Source: Candidatus Dechloromonas phosphoritropha (lineage in GTDB: Bacteria > Pseudomonadota > Gammaproteobacteria > Burkholderiales > Rhodocyclaceae). Taken from it: a stretch of 64,000 nucleotides of DNA. A program made the translations under genes and the position numbers. Positions 34,522 to 42,931 of this stretch are shown in pieces. Within the stretch, counting starts at the first letter, position 1. The number at the start of each line of letters is the position of its first letter. Under the pieces are notes generated by a model. That model had not been told where the DNA came from, did no database searches, and saw nothing but the letters and a program-made list of their open reading frames with translations. The stretch lies in the NCBI GenBank assembly GCA_016722705.1, contig JADKGN010000004.1:124001-188000 (forward strand), written 5' to 3'.

Positions 34522-34908
34522 ATGTCCAACATCCCCGCCGACCTCAAGTACGCCGCCTCCCACGAATGGATGCTGCTCAACGCTGACGGCTCCGTCACCG
34601 TGGGTATTAGCGACCATGCCCAGGAAGCCTTGGGCGACCTCGTCTTTGTCGAACTGCCGGAAATCGGCGCCCATTACGATGCCGGGAAGGAAATTGCCGT
34701 CGTCGAGTCGGTCAAGGCGGCCGCTGATGTGTACGCGCCTATCGCCGGCACCGTCAGCGAAGTGAATCAGGCCGCTGCCGATGCGCCGGAATCGGTCAAT
34801 CAGGACGCTTACAGCGCATGGCTGTTCAAGATGACCCCGGACAACGTCGTCGACCTCGACCAGATGCTCGACGCCACCGCCTACCAAGGCATTGCCGACG
34901 CCGCCTGA
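34522..34908 (+). CDS. gcvH: Glycine cleavage system H protein
   Basis: GcvH is the lipoylated carrier shuttling the aminomethyl group between GcvP, GcvT and the dihydrolipoamide dehydrogenase. The 128-residue protein has YAASHEWMLLNADGSVTVGIS at the start and the lipoylation motif VVESVKAAADVYAPIAGTV with the modified Lys65. The ATG is preceded by AAGGAG. It starts only 11 bp after the DUF4276 stop, so its transcription is now either part of the defence operon or driven by a promoter inside that gene. gcvP follows after a 133-bp spacer filled with two repeats. Confidence 0.97.
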   Translation: MSNIPADLKYAASHEWMLLNADGSVTVGISDHAQEALGDLVFVELPEIGAHYDAGKEIAVVESVKAAADVYAPIAGTVSEVNQAAADAPESVNQDAYSAWLFKMTPDNVVDLDQMLDATAYQGIADAA

Positions 34909-34926
34909 AAGCTGCATGTCCTTCCC

Positions 34927-34955
34927 GCACCCCAAGGGTACTTCCTGCGGGGCGC
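34927..34955 (+). repeat. 29-bp hairpin repeat, copy C, gcvH-gcvP spacer
   Basis: The 29 bases align to copies B and D without gaps; the outer arms GC.CCCC and GGGGCGC can pair. It starts 18 bp after the gcvH stop codon. Confidence 0.65.
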
Positions 34956-34980
34956 GAGAGCGGGAACCCGGAAACTCAAA

Positions 34981-35011
34981 CCACTGGATCCCCGCCTTCG
35001 CGGGGATGACG
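34981..35011. repeat. CTGGATCCCCGC...GGGGATGACG palindromic repeat
   Basis: ATCCCCGC (34988-34995) and GCGGGGAT (35000-35007) form a hairpin with a 4-base CTTC loop, within the wider motif CACTGGATCCCC...GGGGATGACG. This is the repeat whose translations read VIPAKAGIQ or WIPAFAGMT in many betaproteobacterial and gammaproteobacterial genomes, analogous to neisserial dRS3-type elements. It lies 30 bp before the gcvP start. Confidence 0.75.
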
Positions 35012-35041
35012 TATTCAAGTATTTCTATTTCAAGGACTCCC

Positions 35042-37966
35042 ATGCCGTTGAATCTTCCCCTTTCAGCTCTGGAACAGCACGACGAGTTCATCGGCCGCCA
35101 CATCGGCCCCTGTGCCAGCGAAATTGCTGCCATGCTGGCCGCCATCGGCGTCGCCAGCCTGGAACAGTTGATCGACCAGACTGTTCCCGCCGCCATCCGC
35201 TTGCCGGCCGACCTGCCGCTACCCGCACCGCGCCGGGAACACGAGGCGCTGGCCGACCTCAAGGCCATCGCTGACAAAAATGTCGTCAACAAATCCTGCA
35301 TCGGCATGGGCTACTACGACACGCTGATGCCCAAGGTTATCCTGCGCAACGTCATGGAAAACCCCGGCTGGTACACCGCCTACACACCCTATCAGGCCGA
35401 AATCGCCCAAGGTCGTCTGGAAGCGTTGATGAATTTCCAGCAGATGGTTGTCGACCTGACCGGGCTGGAAATCGCCAACGCCTCGCTGCTTGACGAAGCG
35501 ACCGCCGCCGCCGAAGCGATGGCCATGGCGCGCCGAGTCTCCAAATCGAAGTCCAACCGTTTTCTGGTCGATGCCTGCTGCTTCCCGCAGACCATCGACG
35601 TCGTCAGGACGCGCGCCGCCTATTTCGGCTTCGAATTGGTGATTGCTGCACCCCAGGAGTACTTCCTTCGGGGTGCGGTCAACCCGGAAAATGAGGCAAA
35701 AACCATTGCCGACGACTTCTTCGGTGCCCTCCTCCAATACCCGGGCGACAACGGCGAAGTCCGCGACCTGACCGCGACAATCGCCGCCCTCAAGGCCAGG
35801 GGCACGACGGTTGCCGTCGCCACCGATCTGATGGCGCTGGTCCTGCTCAAGTCGCCGGGGGAAATGGGCGCCGACATTGCGCTCGGTTCCAGCCAGCGCT
35901 TCGGCATCCCGATGGGCTTCGGCGGCCCGCACGCCGCGTTCTTCGCCACCCGTGAAGTCTTTGTCCGCTCGATGCCGGGCCGCATCATCGGCGTCTCGAA
36001 AGATGCGCGCGGCAACACCGCCTACCGCATGGCGCTGCAGACGCGCGAACAGCACATCCGCCGCGAAAAAGCCAACTCCAACATCTGCACCTCGCAGGTG
36101 CTGTTGGCCAATATGGCCGGCATGTACGCCGTCTATCACGGCGCCAAGGGGCTGCGCCTGATCGCCGGGCGCATCCACCGCCTGACCGCGATCCTCGCCG
36201 AAGGCCTGAAGCGCGCCGGCATCACGCTGCTGACCAGACAGTTCTACGACACCGTGCATTTCGACCTCGGCGCCCGCGCCGAAACGGTTTATGGCGACGC
36301 CCTGGCCGCCGGCTACAACCTGCGCCGCGTCGCGGCCGGCGTGCTCGGAATTTCCTTCGACGAGACGACCACCCGCGACGATGTCGCCGTCCTCTTCAAG
36401 CTGATCACCCAGGTCACACTCGACGTCGAAGCCATCGACACCCAGATTGCCGCCACCCACCCCGGCATCCCGGCCGGGCTGTTGCGCGGTGATGCCATCC
36501 TGCGGCACCCGGTATTCAACACGCACCATACCGAACACGAGATGCTGCGTTACCTGAAGTCGCTGCGCAACAAGGATCTGGCGCTCGACCACTCGATGAT
36601 CGCGCTCGGCTCGTGCACCATGAAGCTCAACGCAACCAGCGAGATGATCCCGGTCACCTGGCCGGAATTCGGCGGCATGCACCCGTTTGCGCCGCGCGAT
36701 CAGGTGGTTGGCTACCACGAGATGATCGGCGGCCTGACCGAATGGCTGAAGACCGTCACCGGCTTCGACGCCATCTGCATGCAGCCGAACTCGGGGGCGC
36801 AGGGCGAATACGCCGGCCTCGTCGCGATCGCCCGCTACCACGCGACTCGTGACGAAGACCACCGCAACGTCTGCCTGATCCCGAAGTCGGCGCATGGCAC
36901 CAATCCGGCCAGCGCCCAGATGTGCAATATGCGGGTCGTCATCGTCGATTGCGACGAGCACGGCAACATCGATGCGGTCGACCTCGAAAACAAGGCCAGA
37001 TTGCACGCGGCCGAACTGGCCTGCCTGATGATCACCTACCCATCGACCCACGGCGTGTTCGAGGAAGCCGTGAGCGACATCTGCGCCATCGTGCACCGGT
37101 ACGGCGGCCAGGTGTACATGGACGGCGCCAACCTCAACGCCCAGGTCGGCCTGACCTCGCCGGGCTTCATCGGGGCCGACGTCAGCCACATGAACCTGCA
37201 CAAGACCTTCGCCATCCCGCACGGCGGCGGCGGACCGGGCATGGGACCGATCGGCCTCAAGGCCCATCTGGCGCCGTTCATGCCCAACCACATCGTTGCA
37301 CCCGTCGACGGCCCGCACGACGGGCAGGGCGCGGTTGCCGCCGCCCCCTTTGGTTCGGCCTCGATCCTGACCATTTCCTGGATGTACCTCGCCATGCTCG
37401 GCGGCGAAGGCGTCAAGAAGGCGACGCAGGTCGCCATCCTCAACGCCAACTACGTCGCCACCCGGTTGCGGGCGCACTACCCGGTCCTCTACGTCGGCAA
37501 GAACGGCCGCGTCGCCCACGAGTGCATTCTCGACATCCGCCCGATCAAGGCGGCGACCGGAATCGCCGAAATCGACATCGCCAAGCGCCTGATGGACTAC
37601 GGTTTCCATGCGCCAACGGTATCCTTTCCGGTCGCCGGGACGATCATGGTCGAGCCGACGGAATCCGAATCGAAGGCCGAACTGGACCGCTTCATCGAAG
37701 CCATGACCGCCATCCGCGAGGAAATCCGCCAGATCGAGAACGGTGTCTGGTTGGCCGACAACAACCCCCTGAAGAATGCCCCGCATTCGCAGGCGGATAT
37801 CGTCGATGCCGACTGGAGTCACCCGTACAGCCGGGAACAAGCCGTTTTCCCGCTGCCCTGGGTGAGGAGCAACAAGTTCTGGCCGAGCGTCAATCGCATC
37901 GACGATGTCCATGGCGACCGCCACCTCAACTGCGCCTGCCCGCCTCTCGAGAACTACGCCGACTGA
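35042..37966 (+). CDS. gcvP: Glycine dehydrogenase (decarboxylating), GcvP
   Basis: GcvP is the PLP-dependent P protein that decarboxylates glycine and loads the aminomethyl group on lipoyl-GcvH. The ATG at 35042 gives 974 residues, starting MPLNLPLSALEQHDEFIGRHIG; upstream in-frame codons come from repeats. The PLP lysine is in MNLHKTFAIPHGGGGPGMGP (near residue 721), and SCTMKLNA and QPNSGAQGEYAGL are also present. Compared with the E. coli protein as I recall it, about 12 extra residues (around APQEYFLRGAV, near residue 205) follow FGFELVI and coincide exactly with a copy of the 29-bp hairpin repeat, an apparent in-frame insertion in the N-terminal half. Confidence 0.97.
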   Translation: MPLNLPLSALEQHDEFIGRHIGPCASEIAAMLAAIGVASLEQLIDQTVPAAIRLPADLPLPAPRREHEALADLKAIADKNVVNKSCIGMGYYDTLMPKVILRNVMENPGWYTAYTPYQAEIAQGRLEALMNFQQMVVDLTGLEIANASLLDEATAAAEAMAMARRVSKSKSNRFLVDACCFPQTIDVVRTRAAYFGFELVIAAPQEYFLRGAVNPENEAKTIADDFFGALLQYPGDNGEVRDLTATIAALKARGTTVAVATDLMALVLLKSPGEMGADIALGSSQRFGIPMGFGGPHAAFFATREVFVRSMPGRIIGVSKDARGNTAYRMALQTREQHIRREKANSNICTSQVLLANMAGMYAVYHGAKGLRLIAGRIHRLTAILAEGLKRAGITLLTRQFYDTVHFDLGARAETVYGDALAAGYNLRRVAAGVLGISFDETTTRDDVAVLFKLITQVTLDVEAIDTQIAATHPGIPAGLLRGDAILRHPVFNTHHTEHEMLRYLKSLRNKDLALDHSMIALGSCTMKLNATSEMIPVTWPEFGGMHPFAPRDQVVGYHEMIGGLTEWLKTVTGFDAICMQPNSGAQGEYAGLVAIARYHATRDEDHRNVCLIPKSAHGTNPASAQMCNMRVVIVDCDEHGNIDAVDLENKARLHAAELACLMITYPSTHGVFEEAVSDICAIVHRYGGQVYMDGANLNAQVGLTSPGFIGADVSHMNLHKTFAIPHGGGGPGMGPIGLKAHLAPFMPNHIVAPVDGPHDGQGAVAAAPFGSASILTISWMYLAMLGGEGVKKATQVAILNANYVATRLRAHYPVLYVGKNGRVAHECILDIRPIKAATGIAEIDIAKRLMDYGFHAPTVSFPVAGTIMVEPTESESKAELDRFIEAMTAIREEIRQIENGVWLADNNPLKNAPHSQADIVDADWSHPYSREQAVFPLPWVRSNKFWPSVNRIDDVHGDRHLNCACPPLENYAD
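35648..35676 (+). repeat. 29-bp hairpin repeat, copy D, inside gcvP
   Basis: The most symmetrical copy: outer arms GCACCCC and GGGGTGC pair, with an inner AAGGA-like/TCCTT pairing around TACT. It is read in frame as part of gcvP and matches the length of the extra residues there. Confidence 0.7.
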
Positions 37967-38541
37967 TGCCCGTCGATTTCTCCACCATCGCCAAATGGCC
38001 TGACGTCCCCGCCTGTTACGACTGGCTGTCGCTCGACCGCCGCGGAGACTGGCGATTGCAGGGGGAGCGCGTCACCCACGGCGGGATGATCGCCTTCATC
38101 AACCGGCAGTACGGTCGTGATGACTCCGGCTGCTGGTTCGTACAGAACGGCCCGCAACGGGTTTTCGTCAACCTGGCCTATACACCGTGGGTATTCCGGC
38201 GGGAAGACGCGGGCTTCGTCAGCCAGACCGGGGCCGCAAGTGGCATGCCGAAATCGCTTCATATCGACGAAGACGGCAATGTTCTGCTCGAAACAGCGCT
38301 TGGCATCGGCCTCCTCGACGACCGCGATCTGGCGGAGTTTCTGGCGCGGTGCCATGACGCAGACGCCAGCCCAGCCAACGAAAGCGCCTTTCTTGCGCTG
38401 ATGAACAGCAAGTCCGGGCGGATTTCCTGGCAAGGACTGGCCCTTGAGCCGATCGCCGCGGTCGACGTGCCGGAACGCTTCAATTTCCTGCAACATCCGC
38501 AGCCTCCAGAAATCACATCGCTGAGAACGGTCCCCCGTTGA
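37966..38541 (+). CDS. Conserved hypothetical protein downstream of gcvP
   Basis: The ATG at 37966 shares one base with the gcvP stop (TGATG), so the gene is translationally coupled to gcvP. The 191-residue product has no signal peptide, membrane segment or known catalytic motif. It has compact, tryptophan- and aromatic-rich blocks (WPDVPACYDWLSLDRRGDWRL, GCWFVQNGPQRVFVNLAYTP, SLHIDEDGNVLLETALGIGLL) suggesting a small beta-rich cytoplasmic domain. I believe it belongs to a betaproteobacterial DUF family but cannot name it. Coupling to gcvP hints at one-carbon metabolism only by position; the cardiolipin synthase gene follows immediately. Confidence 0.75.
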   Translation: MPVDFSTIAKWPDVPACYDWLSLDRRGDWRLQGERVTHGGMIAFINRQYGRDDSGCWFVQNGPQRVFVNLAYTPWVFRREDAGFVSQTGAASGMPKSLHIDEDGNVLLETALGIGLLDDRDLAEFLARCHDADASPANESAFLALMNSKSGRISWQGLALEPIAAVDVPERFNFLQHPQPPEITSLRTVPR

Positions 38542-38543
38542 CC

Positions 38544-40004
38544 ATGGTCGATCAGGCAGATGATATTGGCACGATGTTGCTGAACCTCCTCCCCGTTCTC
38601 GACGTCATCCTGGTCGTGGCGGTTTCGCTGCGCATTTTTTCGCGGCGCTCGGCGCACGGGACGGCGGTTGCCTGGCTGCTGCTGGTCATCCTGCTTCCTG
38701 GTATCGGCGCCTTGATGTATCTGCTGATCGGCGAGCGGCGTCTCGGCCGCGTCTGGATGCAGCGGGCACTCGCCCTGCGCCCACAGGTGCTGAGCTGGGC
38801 GGAAAGCATTCCCGGCACCAGCATCGCCTCGCCGACACGCCTGTCCAGCGGCGGCGAAAGCATCAGCCGTCTGGCGCAAACCGCGGTCGGGCTGCCGCTG
38901 ATGAGCGGCCATCGCCTGCAGCTGCTCGCCGACAGCGAATCGATCATGCGCGCCATGATTTGTGACATCGATGCCGCGCTTTCCTCGGTCCATATGGAGT
39001 TCTACATCTGGAGCGCCGGCGGCTTCGTCGATGACCTGATCGCTGCCCTCGTGCGCGCCGCACAGCGCGGCGTCGCCTGTTCCGCGCTCATGGATTCGCT
39101 CGGCAGCCGCCCGTTCTTCAAGAGCGCTGACTATCATCGTCTGTGCGACGCCGGCGTCAACGTCGTCGAAATGCTGCCGGTCAACCCGCTGCGCGCGCTG
39201 TTCGTCCGTTTCGACCTGCGTGATCATCGCAAGATCGCGGTCATCGACCGCCGGATTGCCTACGTGGGCAGCATGAACATCGCCGATCCGCGATTTTTCA
39301 AGCAGGATGCAGGTGTTGGCGAGTGGGTGGATGCCATGGCGCGGATCGAAGGACCGGCCGCCTGGGTGCTCGAAGCCATCTCGCTCTCGCTGACATCGCT
39401 GCAGACCGGCGGCGATTTCGCGCCGTTGCCACCCCCCGATCTGCCGCCCGCCGGTAGCGGTCACGTCCAGATCTTCCCCTCGGGACCGCAGACCTCGCGG
39501 GTGCGCATCGATGCGCTGCTGCTGATGGCCATCTACGCCGCCCGCCGTGAGATTGTCCTGACCACGCCCTATTTCGTTCCCGGCGAAGCGCTGCTGACAG
39601 CATTGCGCTCGGCCGCCCTGCGCGGCATCCGCGTCGTGCTGATCGTTCCCGAAAAGATCGACTCGCGCCTGGTGCGGTTTGCCAGCGAAGCCTACCACGA
39701 GGACCTTCTCGAAGTCGGGGTCACGATCCTCAAGTTCCGCGACGGACTGTTGCACACCAAGAGTATGGTCGTCGATGATGAATTCACGGTTTTCGGTACG
39801 GTCAACCTCGATTTTCGCAGCTTCGAGCTGAATTTCGAAGTTTCGCTGATTGCCTACGATCACGAATTCTCGGCCACGACGCGCGCCCTCCAGCGCGACT
39901 ACGAGGCCCGCTCGCAGAGCCTGGAACTCGCGGCGTGGCGCGCCCGCTCACGCGGGCGGCGTCTGCTCGAAAACGCGGTGCAGATGATGAGTCCGCTGCT
40001 CTAG
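38544..40004 (+). CDS. cls: Cardiolipin synthase (PLD family)
   Basis: The enzyme joins two phosphatidylglycerol molecules, or PG and PE, to make cardiolipin at the inner membrane. The 486-residue product has two N-terminal membrane segments (LLNLLPVLDVILVVAVSLRIF and TAVAWLLLVILLPGIGALMYLLIGERRLGR), then two HKD motifs: DHRKIAVIDRRIAYVGSMNI and LHTKSMVVDDEFTVFGTVNLD. A TTG at 38538 is an alternative start overlapping the previous gene; ATG 38544 is taken. It converges with the DnaJ-like gene, overlapping by 4 bases at the 3' ends. Confidence 0.93.
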   Translation: MVDQADDIGTMLLNLLPVLDVILVVAVSLRIFSRRSAHGTAVAWLLLVILLPGIGALMYLLIGERRLGRVWMQRALALRPQVLSWAESIPGTSIASPTRLSSGGESISRLAQTAVGLPLMSGHRLQLLADSESIMRAMICDIDAALSSVHMEFYIWSAGGFVDDLIAALVRAAQRGVACSALMDSLGSRPFFKSADYHRLCDAGVNVVEMLPVNPLRALFVRFDLRDHRKIAVIDRRIAYVGSMNIADPRFFKQDAGVGEWVDAMARIEGPAAWVLEAISLSLTSLQTGGDFAPLPPPDLPPAGSGHVQIFPSGPQTSRVRIDALLLMAIYAARREIVLTTPYFVPGEALLTALRSAALRGIRVVLIVPEKIDSRLVRFASEAYHEDLLEVGVTILKFRDGLLHTKSMVVDDEFTVFGTVNLDFRSFELNFEVSLIAYDHEFSATTRALQRDYEARSQSLELAAWRARSRGRRLLENAVQMMSPLL

Positions 40005-41011
40005 GCTTCAGGCGGGCCGCCGCGATGCTCACGGTTCCAGGCGACGATCTCCGGCAGGGAGTCCGCGCCGCCATCCATCAATGCCGCATTGGCCTTGAGC
40101 AACAATCGGCGCTGGCGGGCGGTGAGCGTGGCCGGGAAGACCGGATCGAGACGCACGACCAGGTCGCCGGCTTGATGCTTGCCGCGCCCGGGATAGCCCT
40201 TGCCTGGTATCCGCACTTCGCGCGCTTCGGGCGGTCCGGGGTCGAGGGTCAAGGAAACGAGATTGCTCAATGAGGGCAAGCGGATCTCGTCGCCGGCCAT
40301 GAGGGCCAGCGCGCTTACCGGCATGGCGAAATGAAGATCACGCCCACGTAACTGAAAAAGTGAGTGGCTGCGAACGAGAACGGTCAGATAGAGGTCACCG
40401 GCCGCCAGCTCGGCGGTCGCCGGCTCGCCCTGACCGGCGAGGCGCAGGTCGTCACCCGGCAGCATGCCGGCCGGCACGTTGATCTTGAGGCTGACTCGCC
40501 CAAGTTCACGCCCGCTGCCGGCGCAGTCCGGGCAGATCCGCGTGCTGAAAAAGCCGCGCCCGGCGCACTCGTCACAGGTCACCAGCACGCGCTTGGCGTC
40601 GCGCACCCGACCACTGCCGTGACACGCCGCGCAAAACCGCGTCCGGGTTACCCCGGCCTCGCCGCTGCCGTCGCAAGTTGCACAGGGCTTGCCGCGCGTC
40701 ACTTCCACCGTCCGGCGACACCCGAGAGCCGCCTGTTCGAGGCTGATGTCGAGGTTCAGACGAATATCCGCCGCCTTCCTGCTGGCCGCCGCCGGTCTGT
40801 CGTCCCTTTTAGCGGTTGTTGCCCCTTCCTTACCGTCGACCGCGGCAAGCTCCTCGTAGGCTGCCCTGATCTGGCGGAAACGCTCTGGCGCCGCCGGGTC
40901 ACCGTTGCGATCCGGGTGCCAGTGCATGGCCAGCCGACGGTAAGCGCGCTTCAAGTCGCCGGGCCCGGCATCTGGCGCGAGGCCGAGAACTGAATGAGGA
41001 TCGTGATTCAT
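40001..41011 (-). CDS. DnaJ-family co-chaperone with zinc fingers (DnaJ paralogue)
   Basis: The 336-residue protein has a J domain (residues 5-55, with the HPD triad in MHWHPDRNGDPAAPERF), a short linker without the usual long Gly/Phe region, four CxxCxGxG-type zinc motifs (CATCDGSG, CAACHGSG, CDECAGRG, CPDCAGSG), and a C-terminal peptide-binding domain (VPAGMLPGDDLRLAGQGEP, GRDLHFAMPVS). Canonical DnaJ is longer (about 375) with a G/F region, so this is a type I-like paralogue rather than the dnaK-linked DnaJ. No dnaK or grpE lies nearby. Confidence 0.88.
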   Translation of the reverse strand: MNHDPHSVLGLAPDAGPGDLKRAYRRLAMHWHPDRNGDPAAPERFRQIRAAYEELAAVDGKEGATTAKRDDRPAAASRKAADIRLNLDISLEQAALGCRRTVEVTRGKPCATCDGSGEAGVTRTRFCAACHGSGRVRDAKRVLVTCDECAGRGFFSTRICPDCAGSGRELGRVSLKINVPAGMLPGDDLRLAGQGEPATAELAAGDLYLTVLVRSHSLFQLRGRDLHFAMPVSALALMAGDEIRLPSLSNLVSLTLDPGPPEAREVRIPGKGYPGRGKHQAGDLVVRLDPVFPATLTARQRRLLLKANAALMDGGADSLPEIVAWNREHRGGPPEA

Positions 41012-41569
41012 CTTCTTGAATTCAGGCGTCCTGTGCCTCAGCGCCGCGCGCGGCGGAGGCGAGCCGCGGCAGCATGTCCTCGATCAGTTGCGGATCAGCT
41101 TCGCGGTCAACCCATCGCGACCCATCTCCGGTGGTATGCGGCAATCTCCGGTGCGCGCAAGCCAGGACTCTGCCAGCCGTCGCAGGCCACCACGCACCTC
41201 GCGCGCCCGCAGACCCCGGGTCCCGGCAACCGACACCGGGAGCGGCCGCCGGATCGGAAGCGCCAAGGACCATTGTAATGCCAAAGCCGCAAGGCGCCGC
41301 TGTCATGATCGTGGCAGCCCGGCAAGACAGGCCGTCGACGCCACATTTTCCGCACTGCGCGACCGCCATCGCCGGACGCTCGGACCCGACCCTCGGCCGC
41401 AACAGACCGGCTTTCGGGCCACGGTGCATTCCGATTCATCTCGCCTTGAAAGCGGCCAAAATAGCGGATTGTTGCGGTCGACGTCCAGAAACAGCCAAAA
41501 ATCAGCTGGTTTGGGCGAGGTGATTCAGGGCTGACTTAAAATACGCCCACGTTTTGTTTGCAGACCCCG
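41012..41569. other. Intergenic region with a possible broken small gene
   Basis: Between the DnaJ-like gene and the next plus-strand gene no intact gene is convincing. A frameshifted minus-strand reading frame next to the DnaJ-like gene is listed separately. The stretch 41290-41540 has no recognisable signal. Confidence 0.4.
41022..41284 (-). pseudogene. Possible frameshifted small gene upstream of the DnaJ-like gene
   Basis: Two overlapping minus-strand frames look like parts of one protein: one reads GLRRLAESWLARTGDCRIPPEMGRDG (ending at 41084) and the other continues as DREADPQLIEDMLPRLASAA, stopping at 41022, ten bases before the DnaJ-like start. A one-base shift around 41105-41120 would join them into a protein of about 85-90 residues. 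It could be a real small gene with a mutation or sequencing error. No family is recognised. Confidence 0.3.
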
Positions 41570-42328
41570 ATGAGCACACCTGCCCACCTTCCCCTCGACA
41601 CCCTGGCCATCCACGCCGGTGCCGACATCCAGAAGCTCGCCGCACGCATGGCGCAGGACATTTTTGCCGAAATCTTCCGGCAAACCATTTCCGCCGAACC
41701 GGCGGTGCTTGGCAGCAAGGTCGGCCAACTCGAACAGCAATGCCGCAACTGGTGCCAGGCCGGCAGCAGCCCGGAAGCCCGGGCCGCGCGCATGGCCCTG
41801 CTGATCGGTGGCCTCGATCAATGGGGGCTGGCTTACAGCCAGGCATTCAGCCTGACGGCGATTCCGGCACTTTCAGCGCTGATCGGCGCGCTACGCAACG
41901 GGCTGGGCCCACAGGTGGACGCACGTTTCCAGTGGTATTTCAACCAGATCGAGCACATCGAAAGCAACGCCATCGACTTCAAGATCGCACTTAGGCGCAG
42001 CATCCACCTCGCGCTATGGCACGCCATGGCTGCCTGCGAAACGCCGGAAGAAGCCCGCGCCATTCTGCAAGCGCTGGGCGGTCTGATGCTCGGCCTCGAC
42101 CAGCGCATGCCGATACTGGGCTGGCGCCTGCTGGCCGATGCGCTCGCCAACATCCAGATTGCTCTGCTCAACGACAGCGCTGCCAGCGACGTCGCACAGG
42201 AAAGCACCCAGGCTTTGTTTGAGTCGCTGCGGCACGCCATGCCGTCCGAACGCTACCGCGAAATTTTGGCGCACTCCGGGCAAGCCGTTCTCGCCTGGCA
42301 GCAGGCAAAGCGCACCCAGGGAATTTAG
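41570..42328 (+). CDS. Hypothetical helical protein, 252 residues
   Basis: The ATG at 41570 (MSTPAHLPLDTLAIHAGADI) gives 252 residues. The protein is almost entirely predicted alpha-helical, with amphipathic stretches such as IQKLAARMAQDIFAEIFRQTI and ARAILQALGGLMLGLDQRMPILGWRLLADALANIQIALL. No signal peptide, membrane segment or enzyme motif is visible. I do not recognise the family. It converges on the GNAT gene with a 6-bp gap; no operon partner on its strand is evident. Confidence 0.75.
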   Translation: MSTPAHLPLDTLAIHAGADIQKLAARMAQDIFAEIFRQTISAEPAVLGSKVGQLEQQCRNWCQAGSSPEARAARMALLIGGLDQWGLAYSQAFSLTAIPALSALIGALRNGLGPQVDARFQWYFNQIEHIESNAIDFKIALRRSIHLALWHAMAACETPEEARAILQALGGLMLGLDQRMPILGWRLLADALANIQIALLNDSAASDVAQESTQALFESLRHAMPSERYREILAHSGQAVLAWQQAKRTQGI

Positions 42329-42334
42329 CCGGCT

Positions 42335-42922
42335 TCAGCCGTGCCGCTTGTCGCGCGGCCCCTGCGGTCTCCCGAAAAACCGCTCAACCAGCGGCTTTTG
42401 CCGCCTGGGTAACGTGCGTATCAGGCGTTTGACCGACGGTCCTTCCTCGCTGTCCTGCAGCATAAAACCCATGGAACGTCCGAGCGCAAGCATGGCCGGG
42501 TTTTCCGCCAGCACATCGCCGATGATTCGCTGCAGGCCGCGTCGCGTCGCCTCCGCGATCAATTCGCCGAGGATGCGGCGGCCGATGCCCTGCCCCTGCC
42601 AGTCGTCACTGATGACCAGCGAAAACTCGCAAGCCTTGCCCGTCTCGTCGATAACAAAGCGCCCGCCGCCAACCGTCACCCGGGCCCCCTTGGTGCGATG
42701 CAACACCACCAGCGGATAGACCCGGGCCGGGTCAACATCAACTAACTGGCTCACCATCGGATCGGTAAATTCGCGGACCGGTCCGAAAAAGCGATGGCGG
42801 CGGGCGAGCGGAGAAAGCTGGTTCAGCGAATTCTTGACGCTTTCAGCATCGCCGGGACGCATCAGCCGCATCTTCAGCCGCGAACCGTTCGGCGATTTCC
42901 AGCGCAGGGGAAGATTGCTCAC
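42335..42922 (-). CDS. GNAT-family N-acetyltransferase
   Basis: The 195-residue product has the GNAT fold: a start with LRWKSPNGSRLKMRLMRPGDAESVKNSLNQLSP, the acetyl-CoA-binding motif A FSLVISDDWQGQGIGRRILGELIAEATRRGL (Q/R-x-x-G-x-G/A), and motif B AMLALGRSMGF. A basic C-terminal tail follows. The substrate is unknown; similar domains occur fused to acyl-CoA synthetase-like protein acetyltransferases (Pat), and here the gene follows fadD on the same strand with a 9-bp gap, making control of or cooperation with acyl-CoA metabolism plausible but unproven. Confidence 0.88.
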   Translation of the reverse strand: MSNLPLRWKSPNGSRLKMRLMRPGDAESVKNSLNQLSPLARRHRFFGPVREFTDPMVSQLVDVDPARVYPLVVLHRTKGARVTVGGGRFVIDETGKACEFSLVISDDWQGQGIGRRILGELIAEATRRGLQRIIGDVLAENPAMLALGRSMGFMLQDSEEGPSVKRLIRTLPRRQKPLVERFFGRPQGPRDKRHG

Positions 42923-42931
42923 AATCGGGTT

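Noticed and set aside
35219..37924. 901-residue open frame antisense to gcvP
   Set aside because: Shadow of gcvP caused by GC-biased codon use; no recognisable domain.
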